NCBI GenBank assembly: GCA_028023455.1
Contig: JAQFVV010012508.1
Span: 3,903,877 to 3,967,876, forward strand
From: Epiperipatus broadwayi
Lineage: Eukaryota; Onychophora; Udeonychophora; Euonychophora; Peripatidae
Length of the DNA stretch: 64,000 nt
Direction of reading: 5' to 3'
The notes under the pieces were generated by a model. That model made no database searches and was not told where the DNA came from. It saw nothing but the letters and a program-made list of their open reading frames with translations. Each line of letters starts with the position of its first letter. The stretch's first letter is position 1. The translations under genes and the position numbers were made by a program. Positions 34,429 through 44,799 of the stretch are shown here, in pieces.

Positions 34429-34967
34429 AGAATTATTTATTGTTTTGAAGATGAGGCAATTGCCATAAAATTGTAATCAGTTTATTATGATCATTTACTC
34501 CTTTTACATATTAGATTTTGGAATATTTTAGTATCTGGAACATTGTGATTGCATTGTAGCAGAAATATGAATTTTCCTTTGGGTAGGAAAGCCAGTGAAT
34601 ATATTTTATTTATTATTATTTTCCACAGGGGAAAAAATGAAGATCTGAAAAATGATATGAGCTCTATTTGTCATTATTAGGGTTTATTTTATCAATCAAG
34701 GATCACATCTGATATGAACTAAATAATCCAAGAGTGTGTTAAATTTTTGTATTTATAAAGTATTTTATTTCATATGTCTAGTTGCTAATTTGTATGGTAA
34801 AGTATACCTGAAGACAGACATATAATATCACAAATAGATAACATATAGCAATAATTTCGAATTAATTAAAAAATATCAAACATTTATTTAAACTTTTCAC
34901 TTTAATGCCATCTATAGTAAGATTGAATAATTGAAAATTGCCAGATGGTAATAGATTAAATTTAATA

Positions 34968-35304
34968 CAAAAATGCAATACAGAGAGCGTACCAATAGCT
35001 CAAACAAGCTCTTAATTAATAAGCTATTTAAGTTAGATAGCTGGATTTAAAGACATTTTCATGTCTGAAAATTTCAGAGTTTCTACTTAAATATACGTTT
35101 GAAGTAAGTGCTGGGTTTTGAGTTTATATTTTAGATCTAGTGTCCGAATATTCTAGCTCTCCACTGATGTGAGCCATAAGCTCGAAACCAGTTGGTCTGG
35201 AGATGAGAGTGTTCTGGATAGAGATTTTAAATATTTTCTCATACTGCACTTATTATTTAAGAGCTTGTTTGAGCTATTGGTACGCTCTCTGTATTGCATT
35301 TTTG
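34968..35304. mobile_element. HHR-D: TIR element enclosing a hammerhead
   Basis: A 337-bp element with 56-bp terminal inverted repeats (34968-35023 and 35249-35304) differing at one position: CAAAAATGCAATACAGAGAG on the left and its complement on the right. It is flanked by TA at both ends (34966-34967, 35305-35306). The interior is non-coding and contains the hammerhead-like fold at 35146-35214. TA flanks and long TIRs suggest a Tc1/mariner-type MITE, but the inverted arms could equally come from the copying process inferred for HHR-A and HHR-B. Confidence 0.85.
35146..35214 (+). ncRNA. Hammerhead-like motif, HHR-D type
   Basis: Stem I: TCTCCA (35158-35163) pairs perfectly with TGGAGA (35198-35203). 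Further out, GAATATTCT (35146-35154) pairs with AGAGTGTTC (35206-35214), with two G-U pairs. Core: CTGATGT at 35164-35170 (the usual last A is T). Stem II is GAGC (35171-35174) with GCTC (35180-35183) around CATAA. GAAA is at 35184-35187. Stem III is ACC/GGT, and C35197 is the predicted cleavage base (GUC). The A9 change may reduce or abolish activity. Confidence 0.65.
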
Positions 35305-35724
35305 TAACTACAAGCTTATAAAAGTAATGTCACATTATATATGACTTGCTTTATTAATTATTAGATTAAATTTCTATTTCCTGTCTGGTTTCTGGCTTTT
35401 ACTACCATCTGAATACTCATTCTCATTATAATTGATAATCAAATTGAGCTCAATATATAGGAAAAAGTAAAGAATTAAGTGCTTTATTGTTGGAAATAAT
35501 GGTTAACAGTTGGTTAGAAATTTAAGATTTATTGACACTGGCAGATAAATATTCATTGGAAATAGATCTGTCAATATTTTAAAAGAATTAGAAAATGTTC
35601 AATAGTAGAATTAATTTATTACAAATATATGATATCTTTAGATATATTTGTATAAATTTTATTTTGCTGATACACATTAAGCTTAAAAAATTGATCATTT
35701 CTCACTTAATAATATGAGTTTTAA

Positions 35725-35850
35725 ATGAAGCCAATAAACATCACATGACCACCACTTCTTATGCTTGTGTATAACTTGTTAAAATAGGCAAAACTCACTA
35801 TATGTATTGCCACACGCAGCAAGCTAGAGTCAGATTCTTTTATGTGTGGG
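35725..35850 (-). mobile_element. HHR-A fragment
   Basis: ATAAACATCACATGACCACC, CTTCTTATGCTTGTGTATAA and AAAATAGGCAAAACTC match the junction part of HHR-A. The unit breaks off in a degraded ATGTATTGCCACACGCAGCA block before the hammerhead. Confidence 0.65.
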
Positions 35851-35854
35851 AGAA

Positions 35855-36775
35855 TTTGAAGTATAACAATTTCTCCAAATTTTCACCAGTAACCAAGCAA
35901 TTCCTAAAGAGATTTTTCTTGGACTTACAATGTGAACATGGAAAATTTAATAAAAATTAATCATGGGTGGTTTAAAATGAGACACTGTCTTTCTCATGCG
36001 ATAGGTTAAATAGATTTGCACAATTCAAAATTTGATTATAATATCAAACACACAATAGACTCAAGCCCTGATTTAGCATGGTCAGTGAAAGTTTGTGTAT
36101 TTATAGAAATGCACGCTAAACTTAATGATTCACTTAAGTTTTTTAAACTCTTACTGATGTGTGAGTGCAAGGAGATTTATAATATTTAAAGTAATAGTGC
36201 AGTATCGGAGTTCAGCTTCCAATCTAACAATAAGAATTTAATAAGGGTAATTATAGTGTGCTTTATTTTTTCCTGTTATGTGAGTTTGACCAAAAACATG
36301 GCTGACAATATGGTAGCAATTAAATGAAATAGTTTTATAGAAAAAATTAAAATTAGAAATTAATTAATATTTTAGTGCAACCACAATGCATCTTTTTGAT
36401 AATCTTCTCTTTTTAAAATTATATAAATGTATTCATTATATAAATTCTTTATCTATCCATTTCCAAAAATCATGTTAATTTTAATAAAAATATTTTTATT
36501 AAACTATATACATGAAGTTTTCATTCATGTGATTATAAACAATTACATATATGATTGTGAACATTATGTTTTACATTAACTTATTTGAAGATACATTTTT
36601 GTTTTATATTATAATTTATGTATTAAATAAATAAATCAACTTCTGTAATAATGAAAAATTAATGTTTAAATCCTGCCTAATAAAGTTTTTAATCAGCCTA
36701 TCTTTCTCAATTGTTAGCATAATTTTATTTACTATCATTATAATTTATTAATAATTCTTTTTTAATTGTTAAAAA
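35855..36775. other. AT-rich spacer, nothing recognised
   Basis: No supported feature. Confidence 0.5.
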
Positions 36776-37972
36776 TTTGGGTAATTTTCTCATCCCTGGT
36801 GTTTGCCGCGTGATGGCATTGATGCTAATCAAAAACATATACATATAACGATTCCGGCCGGAAGTGTGATTGATTTTATATAAAAAGATCTGATTTAGAT
36901 TTCTAATAAAATGTTGTAGTAACTAATACTATATGATGTTAGTCTTTCATTTTTGTAAATGTTTATTAATCTTTTTTTAGTTTGTGTGTATGTCTTTAAA
37001 GTTATGGTGTTTTTCTAATTTTTTTTTTAATTTTATGTGTGTCTTTTTTAGTTACGGTATTTTTTTCAAGAGTAAATAAATAATTTTATTAAAAAGCAAT
37101 AAGTAATTATAAATCTATAAAAAGTAATGTAATTTATACAACATTTACTATTATTATTTTGTGTGTGTTTTAATAATACACATACATAACTACAAATGGA
37201 AAATAATTCAAGGCAACAACTAAAAAGGAAAATAAACCCTCCCAAATATTTAAATGATTCTATGTTAAGTTCGAAGACTAACAAATAATATTTGAACTTG
37301 GGGGAAGTATTGTTATGTAGGTGTATAATTAAAATGCACACAAAATAATAAGAGTAAATGTTGTAAATGGAGATTTAATATTTAATCGTATATACGTGTA
37401 TAATTTGTCGCATATACATACGCAAGTTATATATATATATACGTGAAGAATAAAAATACTTCATTAATTTAAAATCATCTTAGACTTTAATAGCTGTGTT
37501 ATTTTGTAAAACAGAAAAAAAAAATCTTTTTAGATAGGAAGGTTAATTAATGAAGGAACTTTGCAGATAAACAAGATGAATAATTTAAAAAGTAATCAGG
37601 CTGCAAAAGGGATAATCAATCAAAGTAAAACGTAAGTCTAAATCTGCTTCTGCAAGTAAACTGGGAGGGATTGATCCGACCAGGATGGATGGACAAGATT
37701 TGACCAATCAAATCCAGAAAAATCAGAACTGGTAAAATGAGTGCAAGTGTAAAGCATCGGCCACTTACAAACTGGGAGTTCTACTGATGCAGATGAACTG
37801 TAAAAGGTGCTGGACGTCACTTATTTAGCATGGTAGCCCCAGAGCGGACTGCTAGCCTCTGAATGTTCAAGAGTCAGCATATAGGGACTATAAAGTAGGT
37901 TGCATAGATCTTATATTCTTATTTTGGTATACCTTCGGGTTTGTTGATCTAAATGTATAATGATTGTTTTAA

Positions 37973-38769
37973 TCTTTCACCTGATCGGCGCTTTTTTAAA
38001 CGAGGAAACTTGACATCACTGTAAATCGCTTAGTTTTTGTACTACGTTTACGGTTTTGATGTCATTTTTTAGAAGAAAAAAGTTTTATAAGATGCTGCCA
38101 TCTATTGAATTATTTTACAAGTAAAAAATCAATAAAAGGACCATTTATGTCAAACAAAACAAAAGCACCGCCTTCTCACCATCTTTTCTTGAATCTTATT
38201 GGCTGTTGAAATTTTGTAAACAAAAGAAAATGGAAAAGCATCGCCTTCTCACCATCTTTTCTTGAATCTTATTGGCTGTTAAAATTTTTATATGGCTGCC
38301 AAAAAGTAAAGAGTTATGAACGGTTTTTGTTTTATTTTGAAAATGATAAACTAATGTTTTAGAGCATTTAAAAGTATTTTTTGATGAAATACAAATTATT
38401 TTCATATAATATGCTAAAAATAAATATTATTTTACAAAAATAGTTAAGATTTTAGCAAGAATTATTTATTTATTGCAAAGTGGGAAGTAGAAATCATAAC
38501 ATAGAATTGATCATTGATGTTTCTTTTCATTTCAGCCGTAATCAAAAATTTTTTAAATTATAAATCAAAATTTATTTTTGAACAAACTTTCGTTCATTTT
38601 CATAATCTGACAAATTAGTAATATACTTTTTACAAACGAAACTAAAGTGAATATATTTAATAAACGGTCAATATCTTTTGAAAAATTGATACATCAGTTT
38701 GTGAATTGGCCAATTAAAAGCTTTGAGTTTTACCTCCTGCGGCGAATGATATAATCACCGGTTGAAGGG
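37973..38769. mobile_element. TTAA-flanked MITE, copy 2
   Basis: A 797-bp relative of 29995-30736 between TTAA at 37969-37972 and 38770-38773. Left end TCTTTCACCTGATCGGCGC; right end, read inward, CCCTTCAACCGGTGATTAT. A block of about 70 bp with CGCCTTCTCACCATCTTTTC and TTGAATCTTATTGGCTGTT is present twice in tandem near 38165-38285, unlike copy 1. Confidence 0.75.
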
Positions 38770-38894
38770 TTAATGTATTCGTGTAAATATGTATATATTA
38801 GTGTATTGTAATTAAATCTGCTTTTCTTATTCTACCGGTGTTAGTCTCAGGGATTATGATTATTGTATGCATATATAGGCAGGGCAAGGTTGGC

Positions 38895-39128
38895 TTATTG
38901 CATAGATTGTTTGCCAGCGAGTATTATAACTGGTGGACATAACAGATCTTTATTAGCATGAATTCGCATTTCCTCACCACAAAGACACTTTTTCTGTTTC
39001 AACTGGATATTTTTATTTTGCAAATATGCCACAGCACTGGCTTCAGTTGATGGCAATTGCCACAGCTTCAAATACTCCGTGTTAAAGGTGGTGGTGGCCA
39101 TCTTACTTGTTATTGAACAAATTTTCAC
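38895..39128 (-). CDS. Zinc-ribbon-like ORF, possible transposase N-terminus
   Basis: A 77-codon open frame. After Met-10 it reads ATTTFNTEYLKLWQLPST, then AVAYLQNKN and a CLCGEEM motif. An AxxYLQ(x)nCxxCG arrangement resembles the N-terminal zinc ribbon of IS1595/ISXO2-like (Merlin-type) transposases, where a second CxxC should follow after about 15 residues; here only one cysteine (DLLCPP) is seen. It sits about 500 bp inside the right end of the candidate TIR element. If real, it is a broken remnant, because no catalytic domain follows and a MITE interrupts the downstream region. Confidence 0.35.
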   Translation of the reverse strand: MKICSITSKMATTTFNTEYLKLWQLPSTEASAVAYLQNKNIQLKQKKCLCGEEMRIHANKDLLCPPVIILAGKQSMQ

Positions 39129-39884
39129 GAGAACATTATTTGTCGCATGATTGACGTGTACCCTTTCAAATAACTTTTTGAGAGTTACACATTCCTCATG
39201 GAAGCTTTACATCATTATTAATAAACTTACAACACTAAAGTAAGTTACAGCACATTAAATAAAAAATATGTCTAATCAAATTTTTAAAAACTACGACTGG
39301 ATCAAATACACACACTCTCACATGAAACTACAGAGAAGATAGATATTCGACTATTACAAGAAAATGAATAACAAAATCAACTACCGGCATAAAGGCATTT
39401 CTCTTTGCTTTTAGCATAGGAAAAAAAGCCATAACTGGCAGCCATCGGGAACTCTTTCTGTGTTTTATCATAGAAAGAAGTCTCTTTGTGTTGGCTTCTG
39501 TCGCCATTCAACATAACGTGAGGACTCTTTTTTGTGTGTTTTAACGTAGAAAATTTCCTCTTTTGGTGGGTGAATGCCGGTGAAACTGTATATTTCTAGG
39601 AATTGACCTAGAAATAGCGACATCTCGAGGCGAACACCAGGGATGAGAAAACAACCAAAATTTGTTTTTAATTTATAAAAATGGTAAAATTAATATTAAA
39701 AAATTAGTGAGATTAGTTGTTTTTTTTTAATTGTTAAAAAATTATCAAATGACCTCTTCAGATTTTGGTTATATTTGCATGCAAATATAAGGCCTAGACA
39801 AATATTTCTAATTTTAATATATATTTAACTACAAATAAATTAAATGGTTCTAAATATTATATATATATCAACAATGCAAATATT

Positions 39885-39935
39885 AATAATTTTATTAATC
39901 ATTCATTAGTCTAGAGATTATTATTAATTAATACA
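39885..39935. repeat. Repeat F, copy 4
   Basis: ATTAATCATTCATTAGTCTA followed by GAGATTATTA matches the arm of the 28105-28425 foldback. Only about 50 bp remain. Confidence 0.4.
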
Positions 39936-40151
39936 AATGTAATTTTCAAAACAAATAGTCAAAAATTAAATTGCAGTTATAATTTACTTATTCTATTCTT
40001 GATCCTTTGCTTAACATTTCAAGTGCTTTAAAATCATAGTCTGGTATAAAGGGTGATTTACTCTCTTAAATTAAGCCATGTTTAATTTAAAATTTTATAA
40101 TTTACTCAATATAAAATTTAAGATTCATTTTTTTTTAAAAAATGCGTAGTT

Positions 40152-40268
40152 TTTTTTTTTTTTCATATGTCATAGCATCGGCCGGGAGGCGAACCCACAA
40201 CTGTCTGCAACCAACTATTTGCTTGCAAGGCGGCTGCGATGATCTCTTGGCTAACAACGCTTGACAAA
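40152..40268 (-). mobile_element. tRNA-derived SINE, second subfamily
   Basis: Reverse-strand partner of 33043-33151: the body (40175-40260) starts GCGTTGTTAGCC and ends GGCCGATGC, with the tail TATGACATATG plus a run of A (a T run on the plus strand at 40150-40163). TSD GCGTAGTTT, with flanking A-rich bases, is at 40144-40152 and 40273-40281. About 85% of the body matches the 33-kb copy. Confidence 0.75.
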
Positions 40269-40724
40269 AAAAGCGTAGTTTATTAAAAAAATTAACAAAA
40301 AATTTAGATTAATCAAAAAATATGGGCAAATATTTTTAATATTGATAATTTTTTTACTAATAAATGTGAATTTTCACTTATGTCAGCATTCAATTTGTAT
40401 TTCTCAAAATGTCAAATATTCTTAATGCCAGTTGAAATTGAGTACGGTATGCAATTTTGATTATTACATTTGATTGCCAGAGAATTTTTTATTGCATTTT
40501 GGGTTTATTTTTGGTCAATAGAAAGTTAGTTATTAATAGTAAAATATTAGCATTATTTTGCATATTCTGTTGGATTTAAATACTATGATCATAATCTTAT
40601 CTTTAAACAACTGGATATTTTATATAGTTTACTTTTGCATTAACAATAGTTATATATGATATTGTTTTAAATATGCTAGGATTATGTAAAGTGCGTGAAA
40701 TTTAGAAATATACATCTTTAATAT

Positions 40725-40990
40725 TTGAAATACAAGCTTAATTTATGTACTTGGAGTTTAAATGTAATTTGAGGAATTTGAACACAGACTTTCAAGCTCC
40801 TTTTGGCTATCCTCTCTATCTTATAACCGATACACATGATCACACCCACGTGAGTGCTGGTTCAGCATGAAATATGTGTATTGAAGATCATTTATCTTTC
40901 TCACATGTGTGTGGACAGGTGTATCAGTTGTATGAAATAGATTGGACAGCTGAAAGGAGCTTGAACGTTGGGTGTTTAAATATGTATCTT
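40725..40990 (+). mobile_element. HHR-B element, short copy
   Basis: Left arm GAGGAATTTGAACACAGACT at about 40771; right end ...GGAGCTTGAACGTTGGGTGT at about 40956. The hammerhead is truncated: the first core strand is missing, but GAGTGCTGGTTCAGCATGAA at about 40852 and TTGAAGATCATTTATC remain. It is 3 kb from the 42-43 kb cluster. Confidence 0.65.
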
Positions 40991-41439
40991 ATGAAATAAC
41001 AGAAAGATGAATATTTTTTATTATATTAATGTATTTTTATAGTCAGGTGATTGTTAGAGCTCTTTGTAGTTAGATTTAACTAATGCTAGCCTTCTTAGCA
41101 ATTTGTCAAAATCTTTTTTAAGAATTTATACACTCCCTTTTTTTACATTTATTATAACTGTTAAAACGTTTATGGTTTTTAGTCTGAAGAATAGTCAGTT
41201 TACTTCTAAAAAAGATCTTTCTAAGAGTCAGTTAGTCTTTGTCTGTTTGATTTAATAGTGCAATAAAAAGGACAACTTTTGTTTAAGTAATGGAGTACTT
41301 ACTAGTTAAGAACTTGATGGCATTTTATTTTTCAATCTAGAAAATCATCATTAATAATAAGTAATTATTGATTTTTCTGATATTATTTTAAATGTCTTAT
41401 GTATATATTGTTATCTGTATATGGTACTTAACCTAGAGT

Positions 41440-41690
41440 CAGGAATCTTTCAGCCACTATGTCCATAGAAACCTGTTAACCACCTACTCTTCCCTTTCCA
41501 TTCCTCGCCCTATGTTTTTCTCATAGTCTTCTCTATACTGCTCCATTCCATTTCCACATTATTTTTATCCACTCTAATAGCCTTTATATCTAAATCCTCT
41601 TTTCACTCTGCATAATCACTTTGTTTATAATTATACTCCCCAATATTTCATTATTTGTACCCTTTCTGTTTGTATATTCAATTACAAATA
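41440..41690 (-). pseudogene. LINE 3' end, reverse copy of the 32-kb tail
   Basis: On the minus strand the last codons and tail match 31990-32190: GGATTTAGATATAAAGGCTA, ATGTGGAAATGGAATGGAGC, GGTGGTTAACAGGTTTCTAT and ATTCCTGACTCTAGGTTAAG. The two copies differ by scattered substitutions. The terminal ACATC repeat is not seen here. Confidence 0.65.
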
Positions 41691-41809
41691 TAAAAGATTT
41701 GAACTCAGACTTTCAAGCACCCTTCAACTATCCATACTATTTCATATCACTGATACACATGACCACATATCTGCAGAAGAGATAAATAATCACCAATATA
41801 TGTATTTCA

Positions 41810-42368
41810 CATGATCACCATCTCATACTAGCACATAATTGTTGTAAACAAAGGCAACACTCTTTTATCCATACAGTAGTATGGAGAAAAGAGTTTTGCC
41901 TTTGTTTACAACAATTATGTGCTAGTATGAGATGGTGATCATGTGATGTTTAGTGGTTTAACACCAATCCTGCCTAATAGGATAGTGGTGGCTATGGTTG
42001 TTTAAGAGCCAAAGACACCAAAATGTATGGGTGCTGAATTGAGTTCAGACCCATATGACTATATAAGCTATTGAGCTTAGATTGAAAATATTTTTTGTGT
42101 TTTCAATTTCATTCTCATAGTTTTGTAGTAAAGTAGAGTTAAAAGGTGGCTGCTGGAGGGTTGCATTAGATGCTAAGATCTAGGTGCAGTGCTCTCAGAT
42201 CCAGGGCTCTTCACTGATGATGGCCACAAGCCAGAAACTAGTCTGGGGATATTGGATGAGTAGGTACTAGATAGGGATTTTATGCACAGGCCCTTCTGGC
42301 ATCTATTGATTACTCTGGTTAGCACAGGGTGGCACTACTGTATGGAGAAAAGAGTTTTGCCTTTGTTT
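41810..42368 (+). mobile_element. HHR-A element with 15-bp TSD, nested in HHR-B
   Basis: The best-defined HHR-A copy. Perfect 15-bp TSD AATATATGTATTTCA at 41795-41809 and 42369-42383. The first about 70 bp (from 41810) are the inverted complement of the following GTATGGAGAAAAGAGTTTTG to CATCTCATACTAG stretch, making an almost perfect palindrome centred near 41880. The sense unit then runs through GTGATCATGTGATGTTTAGT, the intervening block with CAAAATGTATGGGTGCTGAA, the hammerhead (42199-42257), and ends GAGTTTTGCCTTTGTTT. No ORF of note. The host element gives independent proof of the boundaries. Confidence 0.9.
42199..42257 (+). ncRNA. Hammerhead ribozyme motif, HHR-A type
   Basis: Stem I outer: ATCCAG (42199-42204) with TTGGAT (42252-42257). 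Stem I inner: TCTTCA (42208-42213) with TGGGGA (42244-42249), two G-U pairs; the family consensus TCCTCA has one. Core CTGATGA is at 42214-42220. Stem II is TGGC (42221-42224) with GCCA (42230-42233) around CACAA. GAAA is at 42234-42237. Stem III is a two-pair AC/GT around TA. C42243 in GTC is the predicted cleavage base. Such a tiny stem III is typical of minimal type I hammerheads in Penelope-like elements and retrozymes, which may cleave best as dimers. Confidence 0.75.
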
Positions 42369-42599
42369 AATATATGTATTTCATGCTAAATCAGCACTCA
42401 TCGGTTGGTCCAGTTTATTATCTCCAACATATGTATGAAATCAGTGCTCAAATTTATATTAAGATAGCAAATCCTCATACTTTAATGGACAGGCTTCAAT
42501 CCACTCCAACCTCCAACTCTTCAGCCATCCATACCATTGAAAATCTGATTATAGAAAACCCAAATCCTATGCTAATGCCAATATTATTGTCATGCCCAT

Positions 42600-43380
42600 G
42601 TTGACCTTTTCATCATCAGATTTTCAATGGTATGGATGGCTGAAGAGTTGGAGATTGGAGTGGATTGAAGCATGTCCATTAAAGTATGAGGATAAACTGA
42701 GCACTGATTATATATATATATGTTTGGGAGACGATAATCTGGACCAACTGATGAGTGCTGGTTTAACATAAAATACCTATATTGGTGATTATTTATCTTT
42801 TCTACATGTATGTGGTTTGAGATAGTATGGATAGTTGAAGGGTACTTGAAAATCAGTTCAAATCCCTTATATTTGCAATTAGGCTCCAAGTATTTGAAGA
42901 GTAGCTGTATTTCAAATATTTACACATTAGACCTGCATCCAGTCTATCCCTCTTCTATGTATTTAAACGAATTAGGTCCTATACATGAGGGGTCAGAATG
43001 ATGTGAGGTCAACATGGGCATGGCAATAATGTTTGCATTAGCATGGGATTTGGGCTTTCCATTATCAGATTTTCAATGGTATGGATGGCTGAAGAGTTGG
43101 AAGTTGGAGTGGATTAAAGCCTATCCATTAAAGTATGAGGATGTGCTATCTTAATATAAACAGAGCACTGATTATACTATATATATGAGTGGGAGATGAT
43201 AATCTTGACCAACTGATGAGTGCTGGTTTAGCATGAAATACTGTATGTGGACAGGTGTATCAGGGGTATGAGATAGCATGGATAGTTGAAGGGTGCTTGA
43301 AAGTCTTGAGTTCAAATCTTTTTTTTTTACAATCAGGCTTCGGGTATGTGAAGAATGCCTGTATTTCAAATATTTATATT
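42600..43380 (+). mobile_element. Two HHR-B units in direct tandem
   Basis: Unit 1 is 42608-42900 and unit 2 is 42950-43380; both contain TTTTCAATGGTATGGATGGC, the hammerhead segment (about 42735-42795; 43197-43245) and a terminus ending CTGTATTTCAAATATTTA (42908; 43361). Period is about 460 bp. Unit 2 adds TAGGTCCTATACATGAGGGG at its start. In unit 1 the hammerhead has GTTTAACATAAAATAC, so GAAA has become TAAA. Unit 2 breaks off after GAAATAC. Confidence 0.75.
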
Positions 43381-43463
43381 CAATTAACAGATGCCTAATA
43401 TTTTCATGCCTCCTTACATAACTTGCAGACTAAATCACCCACATTTCTCCTTTTCTGTGTATA

Positions 43464-44630
43464 CACCTGGGTCTCTTTTTATGTGGACTTATTTAACATG
43501 ATTTTGAAGTTACGCGATTCATGTTTCACCAGAAGTCGAATTCCAATAATGTGCTATTACTTTAAATAATAAATTTTGCGCACTTACGTCATATTGAAAG
43601 TAATAGTACATTATTGAAATTCAACTTTCATCTTAGTAATTTCAATATTTTCAGTGCTTTATAATTGTAAGATTTTATGCAATAATGAAATTAAAATCAT
43701 GATTTCCACATTTTATGTATACACACATTAAATTTTACAAGATTATAATGTAAATTTGTTCAAACATTGTGCATGTTAATTTTGCATTTTAAATCACATT
43801 CTGTTTTTGCTTTTCAAAAAAGAAGTAATCAATTATTAATCATTTAGTGTCTGCAAGTTTATTTTTAAAAGGTGAGTAATAGCAGTGGGCACAATTAAAT
43901 TTGACAATTAAAATCTGATTTTTAATTGTAATTAACAATTTAAAAATTACTTACGGTGACTTGAAATTAATGTGATGTAAAACAAAATTTGATTTTTAAA
44001 TGGAATTGAAAATTAAAAAATTAAAGACAAAAATAAGAATTTAATTTTTAGTTGTTAGTTTTAATTAAATTTTTCCCAGAAGTGGTGAATAAATGTCTTT
44101 TTATTATCATAAGTCTAAGTTCATAAACAATTAATAAAATCATCATCTCAAAGATTAATTACTAATTACATTGTCAACAGAAAACCATTAACACAACATG
44201 AGAGTGAATTGGCGCTAGTTGTATTTCCTCTTTTGAGAATCTGATTTTTTATCAGTTTGCGAACGAACATTTTTCTGCAAATAGCAATAATAATTAAAAC
44301 GTGTATAAAAAAATGTAAATTACTGTACTGTAAATTATGCATAAAAATATATTATTTTGAATAAAATTAAATATTATAGTTAAAAAAAGTTTGTCTTGTA
44401 TCAATTTTTTTTAAATTTGAAATTTTTTATTAGTCATTTTATTTTTTTTTTTTTTTTTTTTGCGCGAATTTTAAAGTAATTTTACGTTGGTGCTTTGCTT
44501 TTATGCGAATTTTGAAAAATCATAGACCGCATCCCCCCTTTTTCAATGTAAGTTACGTCTATTTTTGCACGACTTCATTTGCACGTGTTTTTTGAGGAAC
44601 CTATCTATCATGTAAAATGAGACCCAGGTG
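43464..44630. mobile_element. CACCTGGGTCTC TIR element, long copy
   Basis: A 1167-bp non-coding element between inverted ends CACCTGGGTCTC (43464) and GAGACCCAGGTG (44619-44630), flanked by TA. Terminal similarity continues about 25 bp. Interior blocks GTGCTATTACTTTAAATAAT, CCATTAACACAACATGAGAG and AAAGTAATTTTACGTTGGTG are shared with 46575-47530, which lies inverted. A (T)n run precedes the right end. Probably a Tc1/mariner-type MITE, by TA flanks only. Confidence 0.8.
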
Positions 44631-44639
44631 TATTCTCTT

Positions 44640-44790
44640 ATTACTAATGGTCTTGTTAGAGCCTTAAACAGTAAACTACTTTCCTTGCTATTATCATAAA
44701 TTAACTCACACTCAATATTCTGTTTATTTCTACATACAGTTAAACTCTCTTCACTCTCCACACTAGTTCTCCATCTCTCCAACTCCATTT
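44640..44790 (-). pseudogene. LINE C-terminal fragment
   Basis: Reverse-strand residues RNKQNIECELIYDNSKES and LLFKALTRP match the 31.7-kb LINE C-terminus. The match stops at the TIR element's right end, so the fragment abuts it directly, as the 31.6-kb copy abuts another copy of the same TIR family. Confidence 0.65.
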
Positions 44791-44799
44791 TTTACTAAT

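Larger units (their letters stand above)
36780..39665. mobile_element. Candidate 2.9-kb TIR transposon with nested MITE
   Basis: The left end TTTTCTCATCCCTGGTGTTT (36786) is mirrored on the right by ...CACCAGGGATGAGAAAACA (about 39632-39651). The similarity continues outward (ATTTGGGTAATTTT against ATTTTGGTTGTTTT) and inward (GCCGCGTGATGGC against GCCTCGAGATGTC), about 55 bp imperfect in total. Inside are a zinc-ribbon-like ORF close to the right end (38895-39128, minus), the TTAA MITE copy 2 (37973-38769), and non-coding AT-rich sequence. TSD and superfamily were not determined. Confidence 0.5.
41692..42600 (-). mobile_element. HHR-B element split by an HHR-A insertion
   Basis: The B element's inverted arm (41700-41809, TTTGAACTCAGACTTTCAAG) stops at TATGTATTTCA and resumes at 42369 with the same bases, continuing TGCTAAATCAGCACTCATCG. 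The intervening 559 bp are an HHR-A element. The antisense hammerhead is at about 42382-42425 (core CTGATGA changed to CCGATGA). The sense end lies beyond 42590, where the next B unit starts. Confidence 0.8.

Noticed and set aside
37638-37820. 60-codon ORF inside the 2.9-kb element as a second transposon gene
   Set aside because: Ser/Thr-rich with no motif, and no continuation in neighbouring frames.
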